Shown here one piece after another: positions 18,722 through 27,473 of a DNA stretch of 64,000 nt. The translations under genes and the position numbers were made by a program. Source of the stretch: Streptomyces sp. TP-A0874 (GTDB lineage Bacteria > Actinomycetota > Actinomycetes > Streptomycetales > Streptomycetaceae); the NCBI RefSeq assembly GCF_001748085.1, contig NZ_BBZK01000011.1, positions 62,001-126,000 of the forward strand, written 5' to 3'. Position 1 is the stretch's first letter. Every line of letters starts with the position of its first letter. A model generated the notes under the pieces. That model ran no database searches. It saw only the letters and a program-made list of their open reading frames with translations, and had not been told where the DNA came from.

Positions 18722-19516
18722 TCAGGCCAGCAGCCCGGCCAGTTCAGCGGCGTGCCGCAAGGTACCGCGGAGCATCTCGGCGGTCAGGGTGCCGGTGAAC
18801 ATGTTGCGCTGACTGGGGTGGTAGCAGCCGATCAGCCGGAGCTGCCGCTCGCCGCAGGCGTCGCCGAGCAGCACCTCCGTCGCGTGCCCGAAGGCCGGCC
18901 GTGGGCTGGGGACCTGCCAGCCGGCCCGGCTCAGCACGGGGAGGAGCGCCTGCCAGGCGAAGCCGCCGAGCGCGACGATCGCCACCAGTGTGGGCCGCAG
19001 CAGTTCCAGCTCGCGCGCCAGCCAGGGCCGGCAGGTGTCCCGCTCCTCCCGGCTGGGCCGGTTCTCCGGGGGTGCGCAGTGGACGGGGACGGTGATCCGC
19101 ACCCCGTGCAACCGCAGGCCGTCGTCCCGGTGTTCGACGACCGGTTGGGAGGCGAGCCCGATGTCGTACAGCGCGGCGTAGAGTGCGTCGCCGGAAGGGT
19201 CCCCGGTGAAGATGCGGCCGGTGCGGTTGCCCCCGTGTGCGGCGGGTGCCAGCCCCACCACGGCGAGTCTGGCGTCCGGCGGCCCGAGGCCTGGGACCGG
19301 CCGGGCCCAGTACGTCCAGTCCTGGAACGCCTTCCGCTTGACCCGGGCCACCTCCTCGCGCCAGGCCACCAGCCGGGGGCAGGCCCGGCAGCGGACGACC
19401 CGGGAGTCCACTCCGGCGAGGTCGGTCGCCCCGGGCGCGGACCGCGCCGGGAAGTCCGGCTGCTCGGTGCCGCCGCGCCGGCCCGGTCCGCTGCTCCCGG
19501 CCTGACGGTGGTGCAT
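18722..19516 (-). CDS. uracil-DNA glycosylase, family 5 (UdgB type)
   Basis: Removes uracil, and in this family also hypoxanthine or other deaminated bases, from DNA. 264 residues from the ATG at 19516 (GAGGAGG upstream). Motif A is 'GLAPAAHGGNRTGRIFTGD', the family 5 form without the catalytic Asp/Asn of families 1 and 4, and motif B is 'GCYHPSQRNMF'. Cysteines in 'VVRCRACPRL' and around 'CAPPENRPS' to 'RDTCRPW' are the expected 4Fe-4S ligands. Ends two bases from the MFS relic. Confidence 0.92.
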   Translation of the reverse strand: MHHRQAGSSGPGRRGGTEQPDFPARSAPGATDLAGVDSRVVRCRACPRLVAWREEVARVKRKAFQDWTYWARPVPGLGPPDARLAVVGLAPAAHGGNRTGRIFTGDPSGDALYAALYDIGLASQPVVEHRDDGLRLHGVRITVPVHCAPPENRPSREERDTCRPWLARELELLRPTLVAIVALGGFAWQALLPVLSRAGWQVPSPRPAFGHATEVLLGDACGERQLRLIGCYHPSQRNMFTGTLTAEMLRGTLRHAAELAGLLA

Positions 19517-19754
19517 ACGGCCTCCTCGCTGCGGGGTCCGGGCCGGCGTCATCCGGGCTGGCCGACTGCCCGGCCGCAGTGGCCGGGTGGGGTTCGAGGG
19601 CGGCGCGTCCGTCACCACCGCCGTCCAGACGTTACGTGATGGGAGCCGCCGACCGGCGCGTTCGCGCCCCGGGCGAGGCGTTGAACGGCGGGACGGCTGC
19701 TCAGCCCGGACGGGACAGGAGTACTCTCCATCGCGCTAACACTCCAATCGACCG

Positions 19755-19777
19755 CGCACTGACAGGACGTCAGTGCG
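19755..19777 (+). promoter_or_regulatory. hairpin/palindrome in the leader of the LAETG protein gene
   Basis: CGCACTGAC-AGGAC-GTCAGTGCG, a perfect 9-bp inverted repeat with a 5-nt loop ending 6 nt before the GGAGG ribosome site. It could be an operator or an RNA hairpin affecting initiation. The remainder of 19517-19754 shows no gene. Confidence 0.4.
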
Positions 19778-19791
19778 TGTACGGAGGACCT

Positions 19792-20397
19792 ATGTCCGTA
19801 CGAAGAAGTTCCCGGCTGCGGCCCGGTGCCCTGATAACGGCCTCGGCCGCGGGCCTGCTCGCTGTCGGGCTGAGCGCCGTTCCGGCGTCGGCGCACACCC
19901 CCAGGTGGTCGGTGACCTGCTCCGAGGTGAGCATCGACCTGACCGCCTACAACGGGGGTGTCACCAACACCGTGAGCGTCACGGCGGGCGACGAGGAGTT
20001 GCTGTCGGCCGAGACGTTCGGCCGGGAGTTCCACCAGCAGCTCACCCTGCCGGAGCACCACGCCGAGCTGGACGTCCGCCTCGTGGTCAAAGCCGGGGAC
20101 GGCGAGCGTTTCTCGCTCGACGAGACCAAGACCGCACCGGTGTGTGAGGACGACACCCCGGCTCCCAGCCCCACGGTGTCGGAGTCCACCCCGCCGCCCG
20201 CGGAGCCCACCACCGAGGCACCGCCCGCCACCTCCACCCCCAGCGCCGCCCCCGCGCCCCAGGGCGGCTCGTCCGATCTCGCGGAGACCGGCAGCTCCAG
20301 CGCCACCCCGATCATCGCCGGTGTGGCCGCCGCGGCCCTGCTCGCCGGCGGCGGCATCCTCGTCGCCACCCGGAAGCGCCGGGCCGCCCAGCGCTGA
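19792..20397 (+). CDS. LAETG-motif cell-wall-anchored surface protein
   Basis: 201 residues. Signal peptide about 1-34 (basic N-terminus, hydrophobic core, 'PASA' cleavage site), a small beta-rich exported domain with two cysteines (43 and 118) that may pair, a Pro/Thr/Ser-rich wall-spanning stalk (about 121-160), LAETG at 163-167, one membrane helix and an 'RKRR' tail. LAETG is the substrate motif of actinobacterial class E sortases; no sortase gene is in the window. Ribosome site GGAGG 5 nt before the ATG. Function of the exposed domain unknown. Confidence 0.9.
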   Translation: MSVRRSSRLRPGALITASAAGLLAVGLSAVPASAHTPRWSVTCSEVSIDLTAYNGGVTNTVSVTAGDEELLSAETFGREFHQQLTLPEHHAELDVRLVVKAGDGERFSLDETKTAPVCEDDTPAPSPTVSESTPPPAEPTTEAPPATSTPSAAPAPQGGSSDLAETGSSSATPIIAGVAAAALLAGGGILVATRKRRAAQR

Positions 20398-20419
20398 CGG
20401 ACCGGCACCCGGTGCAAAG

Positions 20420-20445
20420 CCCGGCGGCCCTAACCGGCCGCCGGG
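20420..20445. terminator. bidirectional hairpin terminator between convergent genes
   Basis: 10-bp inverted repeat (20420-20429 with 20436-20445) with a 6-nt loop, placed between the LAETG gene and the MFS gene that converge here. Confidence 0.65.
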
Positions 20446-20497
20446 TCTCCGCTTCCCTCCGCGCCACACACCGCTGACGAGCCGAAGGGTGCCCGCG

Positions 20498-21961
20498 TCA
20501 ACCGGACGGGCCGACGTCCCCGCCCGCCGCGTGACGCACCCGCAGATCGACGACGGCGACCGCGAGGGCCAGCAGTACGAAGACCACGGAGACCCCCAGG
20601 CCACGGCGGAGGGCAGCGGCCCAGTCGCTCCCGCCGGTGGAGGCCAGGGTGGAGAAGAAGACGCTCCCCACGGCGGCGATACCCATCGCCGACCCCATCC
20701 GCTGACCGGTCTGCAGTACCCCGCCGGCGCTCCCGCCCTGCGCCGGTGGCACCCGGGCCAGGGTAAGCGTCTGGTTGGGCGCGATGACCAGTCCGCTGCC
20801 GAGGCCGGCCAGCAGCAGCGGAGCCACCGCCGCCCAGCCCGCGCCGCGCCCCGGCACCTGGAAGACGGCGAAGACGACCCCCGCCAGGCCGGTCGCCACC
20901 ATGACCAGCCCCACCACCACCAGCGGACGCCCGAACCGGCTCACGGTACGGCCACCGACCGATGCCGCGGCGGCAGATCCGAGGGCGAAGGGGGTGGTCG
21001 CCAGCCCGGCGAGCAGGGCGCTGTACCCCAACCCGGACTGGAGGTAGAGGGTGAAGACGAAGAAGATCGAGGTGAACCCCGCGAAGTAGAAGAGCATGAT
21101 CAACGCGCCGAGGCTGTAGGTCCGTTCCCGGAACAGCCCCAGGTCGACCAGTGGCGCGGCACGCCTGGCATGGCGCTTCTCCCAGCGGACGAACAGCACG
21201 AGCAGAACGGCCCCCACCGGCACCAGCAGCCACTTGACGGCTCCGCTCCACTGGCGTACTTCGACCAGCGGCAGCAGGAACAGGGTGACCGCGGTGCCCA
21301 GCAGTACGATCCCGACCGGGTCGAGGTCCTGCCGGCAGGCCTTCGGCCGGCTGTCCGGTCCCGGTAGCAGGACGCGGGCCGCCAGCAGGGCGCCGATCCC
21401 GATCGGCGCGTTGACGAAGAAGATCCACCGCCAGCCGTGCGTGGCTCCGAAGAGTTGGATGATCAGCCCGCCGAGCACCGGACCGACCGCGGTGGAGATG
21501 CCGATGACCGTGCCGTAGGCACCGAAGGCGCGTCCCCGCTCGGCTCCCCGGAACATCTGCTGGATGAGCGCGGTGACCTGCGGAGTCATCACTCCGCCGG
21601 CCAGCCCCTGGAAGAAGCGGGCGAGTACCAGCCAGAGCGCCGTCTGCGCCGCCCCGCACAGCACGCTCGCCGTCGTGAACAGCACCAGACCGGTCATGAA
21701 CATCATGCGTCGGCCACGGGCGTCGCCGATCCGTCCCGCCGGCACCAGCATGAGGCCGAAGGTGAGGGCGTAGCCGGACAGCACCCACTGGAGGTCGCTC
21801 TCGGAGGCGTGGAGCCCGTCCCGGATGGAGGGCAGCGCCACGTTGACGATGGAGACGTCGAGCAGCGTCATGAACCCGGCCACCAGGCAGACCCCGAGCG
21901 CCTTCCACCGGTTGGGGTCCGGGGTGAAGGAGGGTTCGGCGGGGGGTGTCGTCTGGCCCAC
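20498..21961 (-). CDS. MFS multidrug exporter, DHA2 (14-span) family
   Basis: 487 residues from GTG at 21961, chosen because AGAGGAA precedes it by about 6 nt; a GTG at 21988 is also open but poorly supplied. Fourteen hydrophobic spans. Motif A 'GRIGDARGRRMMF', motif C-like 'GISTAVGPVLGGLI' and the N-terminal 'LLDVSIVNVALPSI' are classic for DHA2 proton-driven drug exporters. No TetR-type regulator is adjacent. Upstream (21990-22035) is an AT-rich patch with CTTTGAAGA repeats that likely contains the promoter. Confidence 0.9.
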   Translation of the reverse strand: MGQTTPPAEPSFTPDPNRWKALGVCLVAGFMTLLDVSIVNVALPSIRDGLHASESDLQWVLSGYALTFGLMLVPAGRIGDARGRRMMFMTGLVLFTTASVLCGAAQTALWLVLARFFQGLAGGVMTPQVTALIQQMFRGAERGRAFGAYGTVIGISTAVGPVLGGLIIQLFGATHGWRWIFFVNAPIGIGALLAARVLLPGPDSRPKACRQDLDPVGIVLLGTAVTLFLLPLVEVRQWSGAVKWLLVPVGAVLLVLFVRWEKRHARRAAPLVDLGLFRERTYSLGALIMLFYFAGFTSIFFVFTLYLQSGLGYSALLAGLATTPFALGSAAAASVGGRTVSRFGRPLVVVGLVMVATGLAGVVFAVFQVPGRGAGWAAVAPLLLAGLGSGLVIAPNQTLTLARVPPAQGGSAGGVLQTGQRMGSAMGIAAVGSVFFSTLASTGGSDWAAALRRGLGVSVVFVLLALAVAVVDLRVRHAAGGDVGPSG

Positions 21962-22170
21962 AGAGCTTCCTCTCGCCGGCGCACCCACTACGGCCGGCCC
22001 GTCCGACAGCCTTGATCAGTTCTTTGAAGACTATGGGTGGCGGGCCGGACTCGCCCGATCGCCCCTCCTCCGGCGGCCGCGGTCCACCGCCGGGCCGGAC
22101 TCGTCGGCCTCCGGGGTGGCCGGCCCTGCGGCGGCCCGGCCACCCCGGTTGTTCGACCGCGGCCCCCGGG

Positions 22171-22989
22171 TCAGCCGGTCTTGCGGGCCACCGCCCCGTA
22201 CATCGCGATGTCCTCGTCCCGGATCGTCCCGTCCTGCGAACCGTCCGGACGCCAGTGGTGGACCTGCGTTATGCCGGGCTCGGACAGCTCCATGCCCGTG
22301 AAGAACTCCTCGGCCTCGGCGCGGGTACGCAGCCGCATCGGCATGTTCCGGGCGGCGTACTCCCGGGCCACCCTGCCCACCTCGTCGGGGGCGAAGTCGG
22401 CGGTGCCGATGGACATGGCGAGGTAGCTGCCGACGGGCAGCGGTTCCATCAGGCGCCGGACGATGCCCACCGCGTCGTCCTCGTCGAGGACGAAGTGCAC
22501 GATGGCGATGACGGTCAGCGCCACGGGGCGGTCGAGGTCGAGGGTCTCACGGAACTCGGGAGCCCTCAGGATGGTGGCCGGATCCCGCATGTCGGCCTCG
22601 ATGTAGGCCGTCCTGCCCTGCGAGGTGCTGGAGAGCAGCCCCTGGGAGAGGGTGAGCACGATCGGGTCGTTGTCGACGTAGACCACGCGGGACTCGGGGG
22701 CCACCTCCTGGGCGATCTCGTGGAGGTTGGGTGAGGTGGGAATCCCGGTGCCGATGTCGAGGAACTGCCGGACCCCGGCCTCCTCCGCGAGGTAGCGGAC
22801 GGCGCGGTGCATGAAGTCCCGGTTGGCCCGCATGTGGATCGGCAGCGCCGGCCACTCCCGGGCCATCGCCTCCCCGGCCTCCCGGTCCGCGCGGTAGTAG
22901 TCCCTACCTCCGAGGATGTAGTCGTAGATACGGGCCGAGTGTGCGTTCTCGGTGTCGATTCGGTCGGCAGGCCATCCGTTCTCTGGCAA
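22171..22989 (-). CDS. SAM-dependent methyltransferase-like protein (DUF574 family)
   Basis: 272 residues from TTG at 22989, which has GGGAGGGG 6-8 nt upstream; the ATG at 23004 would place that ribosome site inside the coding sequence and itself has none. 'IDTENAHSARIYDYILGGRD' is the DUF574 N-terminal signature; 'FLDIGTGIPT' is the SAM-binding loop and 'VVYVDNDPIV' the acidic strand. This family is large in streptomycetes, often beside WhiJ-like XRE genes, as here; substrates are unknown. Confidence 0.85.
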   Translation of the reverse strand: MPENGWPADRIDTENAHSARIYDYILGGRDYYRADREAGEAMAREWPALPIHMRANRDFMHRAVRYLAEEAGVRQFLDIGTGIPTSPNLHEIAQEVAPESRVVYVDNDPIVLTLSQGLLSSTSQGRTAYIEADMRDPATILRAPEFRETLDLDRPVALTVIAIVHFVLDEDDAVGIVRRLMEPLPVGSYLAMSIGTADFAPDEVGRVAREYAARNMPMRLRTRAEAEEFFTGMELSEPGITQVHHWRPDGSQDGTIRDEDIAMYGAVARKTG

Positions 22990-23153
22990 CGCCGCCCCTC
23001 CCATCGGTCGTTGTGTCAGGACGCTCCGCACCCGTCCGGGCGAACCCGGCCGGATGCGGACGGCAGTGGCCGGCGCCGGGCCGGCGGTCTCGCGCGGTGC
23101 TGCGGGCGGACGGGCCCGGTGCCGCTCCCCGCGGTGCGGTCGGGACCGCACCG

Positions 23154-24029
23154 TCACAGGTCCTCGCGCACGGCGGCGAGCAGGCTCTTGGTCCGCTTCT
23201 CCTGCGCGGCCTGGGCGCAGAGCCGGTCCAGCGCCTCGCGGTAGTCGAAGACGTCGTCCGGCTTGTCGAGGTAGACGGCCCCGATCAGGCCGCTGACGTA
23301 GACGACGTCGGGCAGTTCGGGGAGCCGGAACCTGAGGAGTTGGAAGGTACCGGCCGGCGTCGCCGGGTGGGGGCCGTTGGCGAACGGCATGATCTGGAGT
23401 TTGACGTGCGGCAGCTCGGCGACCTCGAGCAGGTGATCGATCTGGGCGCGCATCACTCTGGCGCCGCCGACCGGCCACCGCAGGACCGTCTCGTCCATCA
23501 CCACCCACAGCAGCGGGGGGTCCGGACGGTGCAGCACCTCCTGGCGTTTCATGCCCAACGCGACCCGGCGCTCGGTGGCCTCGGTCGGCGCGTGCGGGTT
23601 GGCCGCCAGGACGAGGGCGCGCGCGTACTCCTCGGTCTGCAGCAGCCCGTGGACGAACTGCCCCTCGTAGGCGCGGACGTGGAGTGCGGCCTGCTCCAGG
23701 CTCAGATAGGCGCCGAACCAGTCCGGCATCACATCGCGGTAGGTGTGCCACCAACCGTGTTTGTTCGCCTCACGGACGAGTTGCAGGAAGGTGGCGATCT
23801 CGTTCCGGTCGGCCACCCCGTAGGTGCGCAGCAGCTTCTCGATGACCGGCACCCGGAGCCGGGCCACTTTGGCCGCCTCCATCCGGCGGATGGTCGAGTG
23901 GCTGACGTCGATGGCCTGGGCCGCCTGGTCGTAGGAGAGGCCGGCACGGGTCCGCAACTCCTCGAGCTGGCGGCCGAGGACCATCCGCAGAACGGTGGGA
24001 GCCCCGCCCCAGCCACTGTCGGCCGCCAC
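23154..24029 (-). CDS. XRE-family regulator with DUF5753 domain (WhiJ-like), first copy
   Basis: 291 residues from the GTG at 24029 with GGGAGG 8 nt upstream. The N-terminal helix-turn-helix, about 20-70 ('LGRQLEELRTRAGLSYDQAA', then 'IDVSHSTIRRMEA'), is followed by the long DUF5753 domain ending near 285 ('GWWHTYRDVMPDWF', 'QTEEYARAL'). WhiJ-type proteins regulate development and antibiotic production with a small DUF397 partner; I find no DUF397 gene on either side. The DUF574 methyltransferase follows 150 bp downstream. Confidence 0.9.
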   Translation of the reverse strand: MAADSGWGGAPTVLRMVLGRQLEELRTRAGLSYDQAAQAIDVSHSTIRRMEAAKVARLRVPVIEKLLRTYGVADRNEIATFLQLVREANKHGWWHTYRDVMPDWFGAYLSLEQAALHVRAYEGQFVHGLLQTEEYARALVLAANPHAPTEATERRVALGMKRQEVLHRPDPPLLWVVMDETVLRWPVGGARVMRAQIDHLLEVAELPHVKLQIMPFANGPHPATPAGTFQLLRFRLPELPDVVYVSGLIGAVYLDKPDDVFDYREALDRLCAQAAQEKRTKSLLAAVREDL

Positions 24030-24330
24030 TGCCCTGCCTCCCCGCTCAGGCTTTCGTACCCCCGTAGTGTGCCATGTCGCGATCAAGAAAAATGACAGCC
24101 TGCAATTTTCAATTTAGCGCTTGCGACCTGTCTCTGGCAGTCATCATAGTTGTGGACAGTAACGCAGGATGTTGCTGCGGTGACGCAGCATCACCATCAG
24201 CGGGAACGGCCGAGTGCGGCCGCCAGCCGGCGGCGGTCGGCTTCCGCCGCGTTCACAGGCCCCTGAGCATCCGCCGCGGTCAGCCACGCCGTGCCGGAGG
24301 CGCGGGGACCGCGAAGGAAAGGCGACAGAC
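24030..24330. promoter_or_regulatory. 301-bp divergent control region with AT-rich core and inverted repeat
   Basis: Between the first WhiJ-like gene and a plus-strand small gene pair. 24075-24165 is strikingly AT-rich for this DNA (runs such as AAGAAAAATG and CAATTTTCAATT). A perfect 7-bp inverted repeat with a GTGA loop (TGCTGCG/CGCAGCA, 24173-24190) lies beside it. Likely promoters for both directions and an operator for the XRE protein (inference). Confidence 0.5.
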
Positions 24331-24489
24331 ATGGCCCCCTCCGCCTCGACGGAACTCACCACCGCTCCCGTCCACGAGCATCCCGGCCAGAGATCGGCCC
24401 CGGCGGCCCGTGGCTCCCTGAGACCACCGCGGCGCCCGGGACGGCCGGGCAGGGCGACCCGCTCCAGCCACGAAGGACGGCCGGCATGA
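24331..24489 (+). CDS. small hypothetical protein, coupled to the next gene
   Basis: 52 residues, polar and arginine/proline-rich, no recognisable domain. ATG at 24331 with GGAAAGG upstream; its TGA overlaps the following ATG (ATGA). It may be a real small protein or only a leader ORF that couples translation of the next gene. Confidence 0.4.
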   Translation: MAPSASTELTTAPVHEHPGQRSAPAARGSLRPPRRPGRPGRATRSSHEGRPA

Positions 24490-25073
24490 GCCCGTTCGCA
24501 GACCACGGCCCCCTCACCGCCTCCCCGCAGCAGGGGGCTCCGCCGACCTTGAACCGGGCGGCGGGCACGGCGTGCGCGCCCCGTCTCGGGGGTCGAGGGG
24601 CGCTGCGGCTTCCGTCCACTCTCCCGGCGGGGCTGCCGTGTGACGCCGTCGAGATGTCGGAGGCCACCGGGCAGGCGGTGCTGGCGAGCCTGCCGCGCAC
24701 CGGTTGTGTCTTCTCAGGCGATGGCCGATGGGGTCTGGTGGTGCCGGAGGGCTCGGACATCGGAGTCCACTGGCCCTCCATCGTGCGGTACTCCCCGCGC
24801 GCCATGGTGACCGTCCCGTACCGGGGGAAGCCGGTCCCGGACACCCCGGGCCGTCGGCTGGTGCACTGGCCCGAGGACGCGGTCCCGTACACGCATCCGA
24901 TCCTGCTGTACATCGCGGTCTGCGCCATCGCCGGGGTGCCGCCGGTCTGGTCCGCGGTCGGCAGGGGGCGGCAGGAGGCTCCGGCGGTGGACGGACCGCC
25001 GCGCCGCCACGCGACCGGACGTACCCCGCCGGTGGGGTCGGGCGCCACCAGCTCACACTCCGGCCGGGGCTGA
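24486..25073 (+). CDS. hypothetical protein, streptomycete type
   Basis: 195 residues, soluble. Middle part (about 55-150) has conserved-looking blocks 'LPCDAVEMSEATGQAVL', 'GCVFSGDGRWGLVVPEGSD', 'MVTVPYRGKP' and 'HWPEDAVPYTHPILLYIA', the layout of a Streptomyces family often found beside WhiJ-like regulators and of unknown role. The first 45 and last 40 residues are low complexity. Its stop codon lies inside the left arm of a long terminator hairpin. Confidence 0.65.
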   Translation: MSPFADHGPLTASPQQGAPPTLNRAAGTACAPRLGGRGALRLPSTLPAGLPCDAVEMSEATGQAVLASLPRTGCVFSGDGRWGLVVPEGSDIGVHWPSIVRYSPRAMVTVPYRGKPVPDTPGRRLVHWPEDAVPYTHPILLYIAVCAIAGVPPVWSAVGRGRQEAPAVDGPPRRHATGRTPPVGSGATSSHSGRG

Positions 25074-25117
25074 GCCCGGTACCGACAGCGCGGCCCGGCT
25101 CAGCCCCGGCCGGAGTG
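25056..25117 (+). terminator. 21-bp perfect hairpin overlapping a stop codon
   Basis: Left arm 25056-25076 and right arm 25097-25117 are perfectly complementary over 21 bp with a 20-nt loop. The TGA of the upstream gene (25071-25073) is within the left arm, so translation to the stop would disrupt the stem until the ribosome leaves. Confidence 0.75.
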
Positions 25118-25165
25118 CCGAATTTCGCTGGCACGGGCCGAATCGGGGTGACAGGGTGTCGCGCC

Positions 25166-25912
25166 ATGGAACGCCGACAGATCAGTGCCCTTGCCCACGC
25201 CGACCATCCGGTCGCCGCCCCGCTCAGCGACGGCTCGGTCGCGCGACTCCTGGAGCGGGCGCTACCGGCCGAGGGCCGCGTCCTCGATCTCGGTTGCGCT
25301 GAGGCGACCTGGCTGTCCCGGGCCCTGCGGCAGCGCCCCGCACTCCGGGCCGACGGTGTGGACATCGACGCCGCCACCGTCGCCCAGGCCCGCCTGCGGT
25401 TGGCCGACGAGGGCCTGGACGACCGGATCACCCTCCACGCCCAGGACGCTGGGGAGTTCCCTGCGGACGGCGGGTACGACCTGGTGCTGTGCGTCGGGGC
25501 CGCCCATGCCTTCGGTGGGCTGCTGCCCACCCTCCGGGCGGTCCGCCGCCACCTCGCCCCGGGCGGCGCGGCGCTCGTCGGCGACGGCTTCTGGGAACGG
25601 GATCCGGATCAGCGCTGCCTCGACGCGGGGTTCCGCTCCGACGACTACACCGACCTCGCAACGACCGTGGAGACGATCACGGCTGACGGCTGGACGCCGA
25701 CCTACGGGCACATCAGCACCATCGAGGAGTGGGACGACTACGAGTGGTCCTGGACCGGATCGCTCTCCCGCTGGGCCCTGGAGCACGACTGCTCACCCGA
25801 GGGCGCGACGGCCCTGGAGGCCGCCGCCGAGCATCGCACCGCCTGGTTGCGCGGCTACCGCGGCACCCTCGGCTTCCTCACGGTGCTACTCCGTGCGACA
25901 CCGGGGAGCTGA
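25166..25912 (+). CDS. SAM-dependent methyltransferase (class I, methyltransferase domain 25-like)
   Basis: 248 residues. Rossmann-type: SAM motif I 'RVLDLGCAEATWL' near 38-50, acidic 'GVDIDAATV' after strand 2, 'YDLVLCVGAAHAFGG' at motif IV. Probably a small-molecule methyltransferase; C-terminal part rich in Trp and acidic residues. ATG at 25166 with AGGGTG 8 nt upstream. Stands alone after the strong terminator, 87 bp before the amidase, so both may share a transcript. Confidence 0.85.
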   Translation: MERRQISALAHADHPVAAPLSDGSVARLLERALPAEGRVLDLGCAEATWLSRALRQRPALRADGVDIDAATVAQARLRLADEGLDDRITLHAQDAGEFPADGGYDLVLCVGAAHAFGGLLPTLRAVRRHLAPGGAALVGDGFWERDPDQRCLDAGFRSDDYTDLATTVETITADGWTPTYGHISTIEEWDDYEWSWTGSLSRWALEHDCSPEGATALEAAAEHRTAWLRGYRGTLGFLTVLLRATPGS

Positions 25913-25999
25913 GCCGTCGGAGCCGCCCGCTCCGCTTGGAGTCGGGCCGCACCGGGGCGGGCGGGAGGCCGGCGGCTCCGGCCATCGGGAGAGGCGGCG

Positions 26000-27175
26000 G
26001 TGACCGTTCTGGGGATCGAGGAGTACGGGCGGCTGTCCGCCCGGCGGATCGCCGCCGCGGTGGGTTCGGGCGATCTCTCGGCGCATGAAACCGTCCTGGC
26101 GGCGCTCGCCCGCATCGCCCGGGACGACCCGGCCGTTCGGGCGTTCACCGAGGTGTGGCCCGAACAGGCGATGGCCCGGGCCGCCGAGGTGGATCGTCAG
26201 GTGCGGGCAGGTGAGCACCTGCCGTTGGCGGGGGTGCCCCTGGGGGTCAAGAGGACCGAGGGCCGCGATTCGCACCAGTCGGTGAGGCTGCTGCGGGCCG
26301 GCTGCGTCCCGGTCGGAGCCACCGCCACCCCGGGCCGGGGCACCCCGTGGCAGACCTGGGGCGCCACCGACCGCGGCCCCACGCTCAACCCCCGTGGGAA
26401 GCAGTGGAGCCCGGGCGGTTCCTCGGCCGGCTCGGCCGCGGCGGTGGCCGCCGGCATGGTGCCGCTGGCCACCGGTAGCGACGGCGCCGGGTCCGTACGC
26501 ATCCCCGCCGCCTGGTGCGCGATCACCGGCCTGAAACCCACCAACGGGCGGGTGCCCGCCCGGGACCGCGCCGGGCTGAACGTCGCGGGACCGCTCGCCC
26601 GCTACGCCCGCGATGCCGCCGTCTACCTCGACGCCCTCGCCGGCACGGCGCTCGGCCCGTACCTCGCACGGCCCGCCCGGCCGCTGCGCACCGCGTGGTC
26701 CGCGACGCTCGGCTTCGCCGACACCCTCGACCGGGTGGCCGAACCGGCCAGCGCCTTCCTGGACAGGCTCGCCCGCGCCCGGGCCGTCGTCCGGAGCGAC
26801 GCTCCCGTCCGGCTGCCCGACCCGGCGGAATGCTGGTACGCCCGGCGGGGGCGGACCTCCGATCGCCCCGCCCCGGAGCCGGGGAGCGGCAGTCCTTCTC
26901 TGCACCGGGCGCTCGACGGCGCGTTCACCGGAGTCGACCTTCTGGCCACCCCCACCACCCCCCACCCACCGCACGGCCACCAGGGGCCGGGCAGCACCAT
27001 CAACACCGCGTTGACCTGGGCGTTCAACATCACCGGCCACCCGGCCGTCAGTATCCCCGCCGGCTGCACGGCCGCCGGGGAGCCGGTGGGCCTCCAACTG
27101 GTCGCCCGACATGGCCGGGAGGCCGATCTGCTGGCCGTGGCCGCCGCGGCCGAACAGATCACCGCGCCGCACTGA
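26000..27175 (+). CDS. amidase-signature enzyme, short form
   Basis: 391 residues, compared with about 450-490 for most amidase-signature hydrolases. The Ser-cisSer-Lys triad is visible: Lys in 'GVPLGVKRTEG', cis-Ser in 'SPGGSSAGSAAAVAAG', nucleophile in 'SDGAGSVRIPA'. The C-terminal 'HPAVSIPAGCTAAGEPVG' and 'LQLVARHGREADLL' are also typical. The missing length falls after 'GPLAR', suggesting a reduced variable domain. Glycine to alanine before the nucleophile (GGS to GAS) is a small departure. GTG start at 26000 with GGAGAGG upstream. Substrate unknown. Confidence 0.85.
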   Translation: MTVLGIEEYGRLSARRIAAAVGSGDLSAHETVLAALARIARDDPAVRAFTEVWPEQAMARAAEVDRQVRAGEHLPLAGVPLGVKRTEGRDSHQSVRLLRAGCVPVGATATPGRGTPWQTWGATDRGPTLNPRGKQWSPGGSSAGSAAAVAAGMVPLATGSDGAGSVRIPAAWCAITGLKPTNGRVPARDRAGLNVAGPLARYARDAAVYLDALAGTALGPYLARPARPLRTAWSATLGFADTLDRVAEPASAFLDRLARARAVVRSDAPVRLPDPAECWYARRGRTSDRPAPEPGSGSPSLHRALDGAFTGVDLLATPTTPHPPHGHQGPGSTINTALTWAFNITGHPAVSIPAGCTAAGEPVGLQLVARHGREADLLAVAAAAEQITAPH

Positions 27176-27473
27176 GGTTCCACCGCTCCCCCGTCGGGGA
27201 GCGGCCGAGTCCAGAGGACGCGGGACCCGGACCATCGGGACGGGCGGGGACCCCTCGCCCGCGGCGGAACGGAGTCCGCACCACCGCCGTCACATCACCA
27301 CCGCGCGCTCCGCCGGGGCACACGCCTTCCACAGCGGGAGGCCACCGCCGGTTCCGCGGGAACGCTTCGACCACCTCTGGATCAGACAAATCCCCCTTAC
27401 GGGCATATCGTATGACTGATGGCAGGGAAGTCTGCCATTCTTCCCAGTCCCCTTCCGAGCTCGGCCGAAGGCG
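27176..27473. other. 298-bp intergenic region before gtrA
   Basis: No supported gene. The last 90 bp are less GC-rich and include GGCATATCGTATGAC and an inverted repeat GGCAG/CTGCC (27421-27436), presumably the promoter area of the GtrA gene. Confidence 0.45.
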
